Below, piece by piece: positions 31,140-39,857 of a DNA stretch of 64,000 nt; position 1 is the first letter of the stretch, and each line of letters starts with the position of its first letter. A model generated the notes under the pieces. It saw only the letters and a list, made by a program, of their open reading frames with translations. It was not told where the DNA came from and did not search any database. Made by a program: the position numbers and the translations under genes. Source of the stretch: Ohtaekwangia sp036786105 (lineage in GTDB: Bacteria > Bacteroidota > Bacteroidia > Cytophagales > Cyclobacteriaceae); contig NZ_DAIQRQ010000011.1 of assembly GCF_036786105.1 (NCBI RefSeq), positions 46,754 through 110,753 of the forward strand. Reading direction: 5' to 3'.

Positions 31140-32777
31140 TTATCCGATATTTCTTGATGTATTGATTACGTTCACTCCTTTGAAATGCGCCGTGGAAGAT
31201 CCGTGCGACACTGCGCTTGATTGCGTAGGCTGGCCTTTGCCGTCAAAGAATGAGCCTCCCAAGCGGAAGTCTGATTCATCGGCTATACCTGCACAGGAGT
31301 TCCAAAACTCCTTTGTGTTGGCCTGATAGGCAACATCTTTGAGCATGCCGGTAATTTTGCCGTTTTTGATTTCATAGAAAAGCTGTCCGCCAAACTGGAA
31401 GTTATAGCGTTGCTGATCGATGGAGAAAGAACCATCGCCAATGATATATATACCTTTCTCTACATTTTTGATCAGGTCATCAACACTCTTCTTTTCCTTG
31501 CCTGCTGCCAATGAAACATTCGGCATACGCTGGAATTGAACGCTGCTCCAGCTATCGGCATAGCAGCAGCCTTGCGAAGCCTTGAGCCCGATGATGTGTG
31601 CCTGGTCGCGTATAGCCTGGTAATTTACCAGTATACCATCCTTCACCAGGTCCCAACGGCCGCATTGCACACCCTCGTCATCATAACCAACCGCACCGAG
31701 TGAGCCTACCTGTTGTTTATCAGCAAACAGGTTTACAAGCTTGCTGCCGAAGTTGAAATTTTTTGATTGCCATTTATCCAAGGTGAGGAAGCTGGTTCCT
31801 GCAAAGTTGGCTTCATAGCCGAGCACGCGATCAAGCTCTGTCGGGTGTCCTACCGATTCGTGTATCGTGAGCCACAAGTGAGAAGGATCGAGGATGAGAT
31901 CATATTTACCGGCTTCTACAGATTTGGCTTTCAGCTTTTCGCCTGCCTGCAGGGCACCGGCACGCGCATCTTCCAGCATATCATAGCGGCCTTTGTATAG
32001 GGTGGTTGGCCCTTTGATTTTATCCTGCGGACGCGCACTGAGGTATTCATAGCCCATGCCCATCGGTGCGCTTAGGGCGTTACGTGTTTCAAATTTACCG
32101 GTAGCAGCATCGATCTTCGTGATGAAGAATGTAGGCCAGATGCGATGTATATCCTGGTCGATATAGGAACCATCGGTAGAAGCAAAGTACTTCTGCTCAT
32201 TTACCATGAACAGGAATGAATTGATAAAATTAGCGCCTCCTTTTATAGCCGCATCGTTTACACTCAACAGTAAATCTACTTTTTCTTTCACCGGTACTTC
32301 GAACGAATTTTTTTCGATCGGCGCTTTCCAGCTTACTTCGCCATAGCCTTTCTGCGGAACAAGTTGTACCGGCTCGGTAAGCAGGCGTGAATTTTCTTTG
32401 GCGATAGCCACGGCCAGCTCTGCTGTTTTCGCGATGCTGTCTTTGTCGAGTTTATCCGTAGCGGCAAAGCCCCAGCCACCATTGGCGATCACGCGTATAC
32501 CCATACCATACGATTCAGTGTTGACAGTGTTCTCTACCTTGTCTTCACGTGTGATCAGGAACTGGTTGAGATAGCGCCCCAGGCGTACATCCGTATAAGT
32601 GGCGCCTTTGCTGCGTGCAGCATTGAGCGCTACATCCGCCATCTGTTTTTTCTGGACTACATCTATAGTCTCCAGCGCCCGTTCGGGAGGAATGGCTTTC
32701 CCGAAAGACGGAATCCCTGCGAGCACTGCAGCCGAAGCCCCCATGCCTGCCAGTTGAATAAAATCTCTTCGTTTCAT
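31140..32777 (-). CDS. TldD-family metallopeptidase with Tat signal, copy 1
   Basis: The 545-residue protein carries HESVGH at residues 306-311, the HExxxH metal site of TldD, followed by PTELDRVLGYEANFAGTSFL. Other TldD features are YGMGIRVIANGGWGFAATDKL, GYDDEGVQCGRWDLVKDGILVNYQ and RYNFQFGGQLFYEIKNGKI. The N-terminus MKRRDFIQLAGMGASAAVLAG is a twin-arginine signal (RRDF followed by a hydrophobic stretch). Classical TldD is cytoplasmic, so export of this copy would be unusual. It is coupled to TldE copy 1. Confidence 0.88.
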   Translation of the reverse strand: MKRRDFIQLAGMGASAAVLAGIPSFGKAIPPERALETIDVVQKKQMADVALNAARSKGATYTDVRLGRYLNQFLITREDKVENTVNTESYGMGIRVIANGGWGFAATDKLDKDSIAKTAELAVAIAKENSRLLTEPVQLVPQKGYGEVSWKAPIEKNSFEVPVKEKVDLLLSVNDAAIKGGANFINSFLFMVNEQKYFASTDGSYIDQDIHRIWPTFFITKIDAATGKFETRNALSAPMGMGYEYLSARPQDKIKGPTTLYKGRYDMLEDARAGALQAGEKLKAKSVEAGKYDLILDPSHLWLTIHESVGHPTELDRVLGYEANFAGTSFLTLDKWQSKNFNFGSKLVNLFADKQQVGSLGAVGYDDEGVQCGRWDLVKDGILVNYQAIRDQAHIIGLKASQGCCYADSWSSVQFQRMPNVSLAAGKEKKSVDDLIKNVEKGIYIIGDGSFSIDQQRYNFQFGGQLFYEIKNGKITGMLKDVAYQANTKEFWNSCAGIADESDFRLGGSFFDGKGQPTQSSAVSHGSSTAHFKGVNVINTSRNIG

Positions 32778-32803
32778 AAAAATTATATAAGGTTAGTTGG
32801 GAA

Positions 32804-32835
32804 TAGCTGCTAGCCGCAAGCTTCTAGTTGCTAGA
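32804..32835. repeat. AGCTGCTAGC-type word tract upstream of TldD copy 1
   Basis: Variants of a GCTAG/AGCTT word follow each other (TAGCTGCTAGCCGCAAGC, then TTCTAGTTGCTAGAC). The same words occur at 20262-20291, around 53466-53640 and at 55282-55552. Only one arm is visible here. Confidence 0.45.
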
Positions 32836-32897
32836 CGAGTGGGAGTGAGGTGTAGTGTGTATTTCTTCTGTCCGATAGATATCGGGATGTGTGAAAC

Positions 32898-32926
32898 AAA
32901 AAGAGGCTGCTGGGTATTGCAGCCTC
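32898..32926 (-). terminator. Rho-independent terminator after TldE copy 2
   Basis: GAGGCTGC (32903-32910) pairs with GCAGCCTC (32919-32926) with an 8-nt loop. The minus-strand sequence after the stem is TTTTTG. It splits the Tld cluster into two transcription units. Confidence 0.8.
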
Positions 32927-32946
32927 CTGTATATTTCCAATATATA

Positions 32947-34281
32947 CTACACTGCGTCAGACAAGCTGCTGAAGGTGAAGTCGCGGATCTTCATGTACGG
33001 TATATATAATGCGGTGCCGCCTTCGCTTGTGACAGCACGTTTCTGCTGGCCTAGGGTTTCCAAATTGTTCAGCATAATGATAGGGCTTTCGTTAAAGCGG
33101 AAATTCTTGATCGGATGTTTGATTTTTCCGTTCTCGATATAGAAAGTTCCATCACGCGTTAAACCAGTATATAACAAAGTTTGCGGGTCAACCGGACGTA
33201 TATACCAGAAGCGTGTAACGAGTACACCTTTCTTCGTATCCTTGATCATGTCTTCCAGTGAAGCATTGCCGCCATCCATGATCGCATTGCCGGGAAAAGG
33301 CACAGGTTCTACATTTTTCTGCGAAGCCCAGTAACGATCGTAGATCAGGTTGGCTACCGTACCATTACGGATCAGGTCCATCTTTTTGCGTGCCAGTCCA
33401 TCGCCCGTCCAGGGTGAAGCTGGTACTTCTTCGTGCCACGGATCGGTATATATATTTACTCTTTCGTCAACCAGTTTTTCGCCGAGCTTGGTGCCTCCGC
33501 CTTTTTTGGATAAAAAGCTTCGGCCTTCATCCGCCTGGCGTGCGTTCATGTTCAGCATCAGGCGAATCAAATCTGCGCCGGCTGAAGGCTCCAGGATAAC
33601 GGTATATTTACCTGGCTCTATTGCTTTGGCATTGCGCGACATCAACGATTTGTCGATTGCGATCTTCGATACATCTGCAGCATTGAGCTTGCTTACATCG
33701 TTGAGATCAGCAGCAGCCCAACCGGAACCTGTTCCATCGTTGGTGCGCATGGTAACGGTAAAATCCACATTGGTAGATTTGTTATAGGCAAACAGACCTT
33801 TGCTCGTCATCATGGCAGAAAAACCACGACTGTCTTCGAGGTAGCCGGCAGCCGTTATCTCTTTGGCAGCCGCCGGATTTATACTGTCGGCTGCAGCCTG
33901 TGCACGATATTCAGGTGTGATCTTCGCTGTAGCATCTGAAAATGTTTTAGACTCAGGGCCGTAGTTTTGCTGTGGCAGTGGCTCCATGAACTCCGGATTT
34001 TCCGGTGCGAGTTTGGCAAGCTCTTCAGCACGTCTCACTACTTTTTCAAGTGATGCATCATCAAACTCGTTGATGGTAGCGGAACCTGATTTCTTGCCAA
34101 AGTATGATTGCACGCCAAGCACAATGTTGCTGTTCTCGCCGGCAGTAGAAACGCTGTTACGTGCATAGCGGATGTTGCCACGGTCGTTGCCATTCAGGCT
34201 CACGGTGCAACCATCTGCTTTGGAGAAACTGATCACCTTCTCCAGTATCTTCTTAGCTTCTTCTTTTGAAAGGATGGCCAT
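32947..34281 (-). CDS. TldE/PmbA-family protein, copy 2
   Basis: The 444-residue paralog of copy 1 has the same length and the same blocks: AEELAKLAPENPEF, YLEDSRGFSAMMTSKGLF, MRTNDGTGSGWAAADLNDVSKL, EPGKYTVILEP, ARQADEGRSFLSKKGGG, FRFNESPIIMLNNLETLG. No HExxxH and no signal peptide. It ends a three-gene unit TldD3-TldD2-TldE2, with a 31-nt spacer to TldD2. It probably pairs with one or both upstream TldD copies. Confidence 0.85.
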   Translation of the reverse strand: MAILSKEEAKKILEKVISFSKADGCTVSLNGNDRGNIRYARNSVSTAGENSNIVLGVQSYFGKKSGSATINEFDDASLEKVVRRAEELAKLAPENPEFMEPLPQQNYGPESKTFSDATAKITPEYRAQAAADSINPAAAKEITAAGYLEDSRGFSAMMTSKGLFAYNKSTNVDFTVTMRTNDGTGSGWAAADLNDVSKLNAADVSKIAIDKSLMSRNAKAIEPGKYTVILEPSAGADLIRLMLNMNARQADEGRSFLSKKGGGTKLGEKLVDERVNIYTDPWHEEVPASPWTGDGLARKKMDLIRNGTVANLIYDRYWASQKNVEPVPFPGNAIMDGGNASLEDMIKDTKKGVLVTRFWYIRPVDPQTLLYTGLTRDGTFYIENGKIKHPIKNFRFNESPIIMLNNLETLGQQKRAVTSEGGTALYIPYMKIRDFTFSSLSDAV

Positions 34282-34312
34282 GTATTTGCTAGTTTAGTTT
34301 AGGTTTGAATGA

Positions 34313-35953
34313 TTATATAGTGCGCCCGGTATTTATCACATTTATACCATTAAAGCGTGATGTAGCAGAGCCATGTGATACCGCATTTGACTGGCTGGGT
34401 TGTCCTTTACCATCGTTAAAGGCACCGTTCAATCTATAGTCGCGCTCATCGCATATCTGCACGCACGAATTCCAGAACTCCTGCGAGTTGGCCTGGTACG
34501 CTACATCTTTGAGCATACCGGTAATTTTACCGCCTTTGATCTCGAAGAACAATACACCGCCAAACTGGAAGTTGTAGCGTTGCTGATCGATGGAGAAAGA
34601 ACCGTCTTTCACGATATATATACCTTTATCAACATTTGAAATCATCTGCTGCGGCGTTACCTGCTCTTTGCCGGGTTGCAGCGAAATGTTGGCCATGCGC
34701 TGGAACTGCACATCGCTCCAGCTTTGCGAGTAACAGCAACCATGCGATTCTTTCTGATCGATAATGTTTACCTGGTCGCGTATTGCCTGGTAGTTCACGA
34801 GCACACCATCTTTAATGATCTCCCATGATTTACATTTGATGCCTTCATCATCATAACCTACTGCACCGAGTGAACCCACCTGTGTTTTATCGGCCATGAA
34901 GTTTACAATCTTGCTGGCTGCATTGAATTTACCAGACTTCCATTTGTCGAGGGTGAGGTAGCTGGTGCCGGCATAGTTTGCTTCATAGCCGAGTACGCGA
35001 TCGAGCTCCGTTGGGTGCCCTACAGATTCATGTATCGTCAACCACATGTGTGATGGTTCCAATACCAGATCATATTTACCGGGCTCTACTGACTTGGCTG
35101 CAATGATCTGCTTAGCTTGTTCAGCTGCCATGCCTGCATCTTCTACAATGTCGTACGATTTGTTGTAGAGTATAATTCCACCGGGGCCTTCGATCTTGTC
35201 TTCAGCGCGGGCATCGAGGTATTCGTAACCCATGCCTACCGGTGCACTAAAGGCTGCACGGTTCTTGAACTGACCCGATGCACGATCGATCATTGTTACG
35301 GTAAAGCTTGGCCATGTGCGATGTATATCCTGGTCAATATAGGAACCTTCGGTGGAGGCAAAATATTTCTGCTCGTTCACCAGAAACATTAAACTGTTCA
35401 CGAAGCTGGCACCTTTTTCAAGAGCTTTGGCATTTGCGTTCATCAACAGATCTACTTTGTCTTTTACGGGTACTTCAAAGCCGTTTTTCTTGATTGGTGT
35501 TTTCCAACTTACTTCACCATACGGCGTGGCGGGGGCAAGCTTTACCGGTTCTTTCTGAAATTTGGAATTAGCTTTCGCGATTACGGCAGCACGCTCGGCA
35601 GCTTTCCTGATGCCATCGGGTGTTACGCTGTTGCTGGCGGCAAATCCCCAGGTGCCATTCACGATCACGCGTATACCCACACCAAACGATTCGGTGTTTA
35701 CGATGTTCTGTACTTTCTTCTCGCGGGTAACTACGAATTGGTTCAGGTAGCGCCCGATACGAACATCAGCATACGTAGCACCGTGCGACTTCGCCGTGTT
35801 CAATGCTATATCTGCCAACTGTTTTTTCTGACTCACATCCATGATGGGCTCCAGCATGCGGGCCGGGTCCACCGGATTCGAGAACGCGGATATCGGCAGC
35901 AGCATAGCGCCAGCGCCCATTCCGGCCAGTTGCATAAAGTCTCTTCGCTTCAT
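34313..35953 (-). CDS. TldD-family metallopeptidase with Tat signal, copy 2
   Basis: 546 residues. The Tat-type N-terminus is MKRRDFMQLAGMGAGAMLLP. The HESVGH metal site and PTELDRVLGYEANYAGTSYL follow at about residue 308. The C-terminal half has VGYDDEGIKCKSWEIIKDG, GCCYSQSWSDVQFQRMAN (a Cys pair conserved in all three TldD copies here), RYNFQFGGVLFFEIKGGKITGMLKDVAYQAN, and ends FNGINVINTGRTI. It lies 16 nt after the TldD3 stop. The close similarity of the three copies suggests tandem duplication followed by divergence. Confidence 0.88.
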   Translation of the reverse strand: MKRRDFMQLAGMGAGAMLLPISAFSNPVDPARMLEPIMDVSQKKQLADIALNTAKSHGATYADVRIGRYLNQFVVTREKKVQNIVNTESFGVGIRVIVNGTWGFAASNSVTPDGIRKAAERAAVIAKANSKFQKEPVKLAPATPYGEVSWKTPIKKNGFEVPVKDKVDLLMNANAKALEKGASFVNSLMFLVNEQKYFASTEGSYIDQDIHRTWPSFTVTMIDRASGQFKNRAAFSAPVGMGYEYLDARAEDKIEGPGGIILYNKSYDIVEDAGMAAEQAKQIIAAKSVEPGKYDLVLEPSHMWLTIHESVGHPTELDRVLGYEANYAGTSYLTLDKWKSGKFNAASKIVNFMADKTQVGSLGAVGYDDEGIKCKSWEIIKDGVLVNYQAIRDQVNIIDQKESHGCCYSQSWSDVQFQRMANISLQPGKEQVTPQQMISNVDKGIYIVKDGSFSIDQQRYNFQFGGVLFFEIKGGKITGMLKDVAYQANSQEFWNSCVQICDERDYRLNGAFNDGKGQPSQSNAVSHGSATSRFNGINVINTGRTI

Positions 35954-35969
35954 GAGGTATAGGTTTAGG

Positions 35970-37613
35970 TTAAATGGTTCTGCCGGTGTTGATCACGTTC
36001 ACACCATTGAAGCGTGTAGTGGCACTTCCGTGCGATACCGCACTTACCTGCGAAGGTTGCCCTTTGCCATCGAAGAAAGAACCGAAGAGCCTGTAATCTT
36101 TTTCATCGCAGATCTTCGCGCAGCTGTTCCAGAACTCCTGCGTGTTGGATTGATAGGCTACATCGTTGAGCATGCCAGTTATCTGGCCGTTCTTGATTTC
36201 GTAGAACACGGTGCCGCCAAATTGAAAATTATAGCGCTGCTGGTCGATGGAGAAAGAGCCGCGGCCCGCTATATATATACCTTTCTCAACGTCTTTGATC
36301 ATCTGTGCCGGACTGTATGGTTCTTTGCCTGGTGCCAGCGATATATTCGGCATGCGCTGAAACTGTACATCGCTCCAGCTCTGCGAATAGCAGCAGCCGT
36401 GCGATTCGTCCTGACCGATGATGTGCGCCTGGTCGCGTATAGCTTGTACATTTACAAAGATACCATCCTTGATGATGTCCCAGCGTTTTGTTTTTACGCC
36501 TTCGTCATCATAGCCTACCGCACCGAGTGAACCGGGTTGTGTTTTATCGGCAAAGATGTTTACGAGGTTGCTTCCGTATTTGAAAGTGCCCGACTTCAGT
36601 TTGTCGAGTGTAGCGAAGCTGGTGCCGGCATAGTTGGCTTCATAACCCAGTATACGATCGAGCTCGGTGGGGTGGCCCACCGATTCGTGAATAGTAAGGC
36701 CGAGGTGATTCGGCTCGAGCACGAGATCATATTTACCCGGTTCAACCGATTTAGCCGAGGTGATCATCTCTTTCGCCTGTTTGGCAGCGATGGCGGCATC
36801 TTCCACCATATCGTAACTATTACGGTATAGCATGGTGCCACCTATACCGTTTACTTTGTCTTCTGCTTTTGGTAACATATACTCGTAGCCGAGGCCCATC
36901 GGTGCGCTGAGTGCATCGCGTGTCTTGAATTTACCCGAGGCACGATCTACAGCCGATACGGTAAATGTGGGCCAGATGCGATGTATATCCTGTTCTATAT
37001 AGGAGCCTTCAGTAGAGGCAAAATATTTTTGCTCGTTGATCTGGAATAGATTCGAGTTTACAAAGCTGGCACCATTCTGTAATGCCGCTGCATTCGCTTT
37101 CAACAATAAATCTGTTTTTTCGGATACAGGCACTTCAAATGCATTCTTCTGTATCGGAGTCTTCCACGATACTTCGCCGTAACCTTTTACCGGTGCGAGC
37201 TTTACCGGCTCTTTCTGAAATTTAGCGTTTGCTTTTGCAATGGCTACAGCTTGCAAGGTAGCTTTTTTTATACCTTCTGCAGTTACCACATGCGTGGCCG
37301 CAAATCCCCAGGTGCCATTGGCGATTACGCGTATACCGACACCGAACGATTCGGTGTTCACAAGATTCTGCACCTTGTTTTCGCGTGTTGTAATAAATTG
37401 ATTGAGATAGCGCCCGATGCGGATATCGGCATAGGTGGCACCAGCGCTTTTAGCTGCATTTAAGGCTACATCGGCCAGTTGTTTTTTTTGCGATGTATCC
37501 AGGGGAGAATCCAGCAATGCCTCTACCGGAACCGGATTACCCAGCGAAGAGAAAGGCAAGAGCATACCGCCAATACCTAACCCGGCGAGTTGAACAAAGT
37601 CTCGTCTTTTCAA
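35970..37613 (-). CDS. TldD-family metallopeptidase with Tat signal, copy 3
   Basis: 547 residues, first gene of the Tld cluster, with a TTG start codon at 37613 (the residues after it, KRRDFVQLAGLGIGGMLLP, align with the other copies and form a Tat signal). HESVGH, PTELDRILGYEANYAGTSFA, VGYDDEGVKTKRWDIIKDG, GCCYSQSWSDVQFQRMPN and RYNFQFGGTVFYEIKNGQI are all present. The TTG start may keep its expression below that of the following genes. The accC terminator lies just upstream, so transcription must begin in the 37614-37663 interval or read through. Confidence 0.88.
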   Translation of the reverse strand: MKRRDFVQLAGLGIGGMLLPFSSLGNPVPVEALLDSPLDTSQKKQLADVALNAAKSAGATYADIRIGRYLNQFITTRENKVQNLVNTESFGVGIRVIANGTWGFAATHVVTAEGIKKATLQAVAIAKANAKFQKEPVKLAPVKGYGEVSWKTPIQKNAFEVPVSEKTDLLLKANAAALQNGASFVNSNLFQINEQKYFASTEGSYIEQDIHRIWPTFTVSAVDRASGKFKTRDALSAPMGLGYEYMLPKAEDKVNGIGGTMLYRNSYDMVEDAAIAAKQAKEMITSAKSVEPGKYDLVLEPNHLGLTIHESVGHPTELDRILGYEANYAGTSFATLDKLKSGTFKYGSNLVNIFADKTQPGSLGAVGYDDEGVKTKRWDIIKDGIFVNVQAIRDQAHIIGQDESHGCCYSQSWSDVQFQRMPNISLAPGKEPYSPAQMIKDVEKGIYIAGRGSFSIDQQRYNFQFGGTVFYEIKNGQITGMLNDVAYQSNTQEFWNSCAKICDEKDYRLFGSFFDGKGQPSQVSAVSHGSATTRFNGVNVINTGRTI

Positions 37614-37663
37614 GGTTATCAGAGTTAAGGTTAAAAGTTATTCGGCTAGTAAGTTATCTAAAA

Positions 37664-37695
37664 ACGAAAAAAGGATACCATTTTTGGTATCCTTT
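37664..37695 (-). terminator. Rho-independent terminator after accC
   Basis: AAAGGATACCA (37670-37680) pairs with TGGTATCCTTT (37685-37695) around a TTTT loop. On the minus strand the stem is followed by TTTTTTCGTTTT. It separates accC from the Tld cluster. Confidence 0.85.
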
Positions 37696-37806
37696 GCTAT
37701 TAGTTTATGTGAGTGGTATTCGTACCCGATATATATCATTTTGTCTCCCGCTGCATAGGGGAGTAAATATTTAGCTCCCTACTGCGGAATTTAGATGGTG
37801 GATCAT

Positions 37807-39156
37807 TTATTTGATCACCGAGAAATCGAACGATGTTTCGAGGAACTTCGTGGTAAATTTACCGGATCGGAATGTAGGGTTGTCCATCAACGCGAGATGG
37901 AAGGGTATAGTTGTTTTTACACCTTCGATCACAAACTCGCTCAGGGCACGCTTCATCCGTGTGATAACTTCCTCACGTGATTGTCCGCTCACAATAAGTT
38001 TAGCGATCATGCTATCGTAGTTCGGAGGTATAGTATAGCCCGCATATACGTGGCTGTCTACACGCACTCCGTGACCACCGGGTAAGTGTAAATTCAGAAT
38101 TTTACCGGGTGAAGGACGGAAACCGTTTGCCGGATCTTCGGCATTGATACGGCACTCCATCGCATACAGATTCGGGAAATAGTTGGTACCTGAGATGGGT
38201 ACACCGGCAGCCGACTTAATCTGTTCTTTGATCAGATCGTAGTCCGTTACTTCTTCAGTAATCGGGTGTTCTACCTGTATACGTGTGTTCATCTCCATGA
38301 AGTAGAAGTTGCCATGCTTGTCAACCAGGAACTCGATGGTACCCGCTCCTTCATAGTTGATTGCTTTTGCGCCTTTTATAGCGGCTTCGCCCATGCGCTC
38401 GCGCAGCTCCTGGCTTACGATAGGAGAGGGCGTTTCTTCCACCAGCTTCTGATGTCTGCGCTGAATCGAGCAGTCGCGCTCTGACAAGTGACATACTTTA
38501 CCGTATTGGTCGCCCATCACCTGTATTTCAATGTGACGAGGTTCTTCAACAAATTTCTCCAGGTACAGGCCATCGTTGCCAAAGGCAGCACCGGCTTCAC
38601 GCTTGGCGTCATCCCATGCTTTCTTGAACTCCGACTCATCGTTGATGATGCGCATACCTTTACCACCACCTCCGGCTGTTGCTTTTACAATTACCGGATA
38701 GCCTATTTCTTTTGCCAGGCTGATACCTTCCTCTATAGAAGAGAGCAGTCCGTCAGAACCTGGTATAGTAGGTACACCGGCTTTCTTCATGGTATCTTTC
38801 GCTGTAGACTTATCGCCCATGGCGTTGATCATGGCCGGTGTGGGGCCAATGAATTTTATACCGTACTCGTGGCATATAGCAGAGAACTCTGCGCGCTCAG
38901 ACAAAAATCCATAGCCCGGGTGTATGGCATCGGCATTGGTTATCTCGGCAGCGGAGATAATGCGCGGTATATTCAGGTAAGAGTCTTTGCTGGGAGCATC
39001 ACCAATACATACGGCTTCATCCGCAAAGCGTACGTGCAGGCTTTCGCGATCGGCAGTAGAGTATACTGCTACGGTCTTAATATCCATCTCCTTGCAGGTA
39101 CGGATAACGCGCAGCGCAATCTCTCCGCGATTCGCTATTAATATTTTCTTAAACAT
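37807..39156 (-). CDS. accC: Acetyl-CoA carboxylase, biotin carboxylase subunit
   Basis: ATP-dependent carboxylation of biotin on AccB, the first half of malonyl-CoA synthesis. The start is the ATG at 39156 (MFKKILIANRGEIALRVIRTCKEM). An open extension upstream adds a non-family sequence. Motifs: HPGYGFLSE, GPTPAMINAMGDKSTAK, VKATAGGGGKGMRI (ATP grasp loop), YLEKFVEEPRHIEIQVMGDQ, ERDCSIQRRHQKLVEE, FYFMEMNTRIQVEHPITEEVT. Length 449 residues is standard. accB, efp and fabH are encoded upstream on the same strand. Confidence 0.96.
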   Translation of the reverse strand: MFKKILIANRGEIALRVIRTCKEMDIKTVAVYSTADRESLHVRFADEAVCIGDAPSKDSYLNIPRIISAAEITNADAIHPGYGFLSERAEFSAICHEYGIKFIGPTPAMINAMGDKSTAKDTMKKAGVPTIPGSDGLLSSIEEGISLAKEIGYPVIVKATAGGGGKGMRIINDESEFKKAWDDAKREAGAAFGNDGLYLEKFVEEPRHIEIQVMGDQYGKVCHLSERDCSIQRRHQKLVEETPSPIVSQELRERMGEAAIKGAKAINYEGAGTIEFLVDKHGNFYFMEMNTRIQVEHPITEEVTDYDLIKEQIKSAAGVPISGTNYFPNLYAMECRINAEDPANGFRPSPGKILNLHLPGGHGVRVDSHVYAGYTIPPNYDSMIAKLIVSGQSREEVITRMKRALSEFVIEGVKTTIPFHLALMDNPTFRSGKFTTKFLETSFDFSVIK

Positions 39157-39185
39157 AAGTTTATCTCGTTCAAAGGTTGAAAGTG

Positions 39186-39243
39186 TAAGGTTCAAGGTAT
39201 AGGGCTATGCATATACATGCATGGCCTCAGACCTTGAACCTTA
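39186..39243. other. Long perfect-stem hairpin in the accB-accC spacer
   Basis: TAAGGTTCAAGGT (39186-39198) is perfectly complementary to ACCTTGAACCTTA (39231-39243). Inside it a second inverted pair, ATGCAT on each side of ATAC flanked by GGGC and GGCC, extends the stem. No long T-run follows in either direction, so it is more likely a processing, stability or attenuation element, or a member of the palindromic word tracts, than a terminator. Confidence 0.7.
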
Positions 39244-39259
39244 CTATGTTTAGATTCAA

Positions 39260-39847
39260 TTAATCGGGTTCTACAACAAACAGTACCTGATCGTATTCCA
39301 CCGGTGAAGAGTTTTCTACCATGGCTTTTACGATTGTACCCGATACTTCTGACTCAATCTCATTGAAGAGTTTCATCGCTTCAATGATACATACAGTCTG
39401 GCCTTTGGAAACTTTATCGCCTACCGATACAAAGGCAGGAGAATCCGGATTAGCCGAGCGATAGAATGTACCGATCATAGGTGATTTGATCTCTACCATC
39501 TTCTTGCCAGCGGCAGGGGCTGTTTCTGCAGTAGCTTTTGGTTGTTGCACTGGTGTGGCAACCGGAGTTTGCGCTACCGGTGCAGTAGCCTGTGCTACCG
39601 GAGCTGTAGCCGTAATAACCGGGCTTGATTTGAATACCTTTTGATCGGGCTCACGCTTAACGTGAAGCTTCAATTCTTTTGTCTCGATGTCCACCTCGTT
39701 CAAACCTGACTTGGAGATGAAATCGATAAGGTCTCTGATTTCGGATGTTTTCATTTCGGCTTGGGTTGATGATCCTGTTTCAGCCGCAGGTTTTGAAAGC
39801 TTGGTTTCCTTTTTAGCGGATGTTTTGGATGCTGGAGTTTTGCTCAT
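39260..39847 (-). CDS. accB: Biotin carboxyl carrier protein of acetyl-CoA carboxylase
   Basis: The C-terminal ~80 residues form the biotinyl domain with the biotin-acceptor motif EAMKLFNEIE, preceded by MVEIKSPMIGTFYRSANPDSPAFVSVGDKV. The N-terminal helix TSEIRDLIDFISKSGLNEVDIETKELKLHVKRE is standard for AccB. A Pro/Ala/Thr/Val linker with repeated 'APVAQ' joins them. The 195-residue length includes an extra Lys/Ser-rich N-terminal stretch of about 31 residues. An internal ATG at 39754 (MKTSEIRDL) could be an alternative start. It is followed by accC after a spacer with a strong hairpin. Confidence 0.93.
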   Translation of the reverse strand: MSKTPASKTSAKKETKLSKPAAETGSSTQAEMKTSEIRDLIDFISKSGLNEVDIETKELKLHVKREPDQKVFKSSPVITATAPVAQATAPVAQTPVATPVQQPKATAETAPAAGKKMVEIKSPMIGTFYRSANPDSPAFVSVGDKVSKGQTVCIIEAMKLFNEIESEVSGTIVKAMVENSSPVEYDQVLFVVEPD

Positions 39848-39857
39848 GATCCTTCGT

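Noticed and set aside
35841..36530. 229-codon plus-strand frame across TldD copies 2 and 3
   Set aside because: Antisense to two conserved peptidase genes and spans their boundary. No support as a gene.
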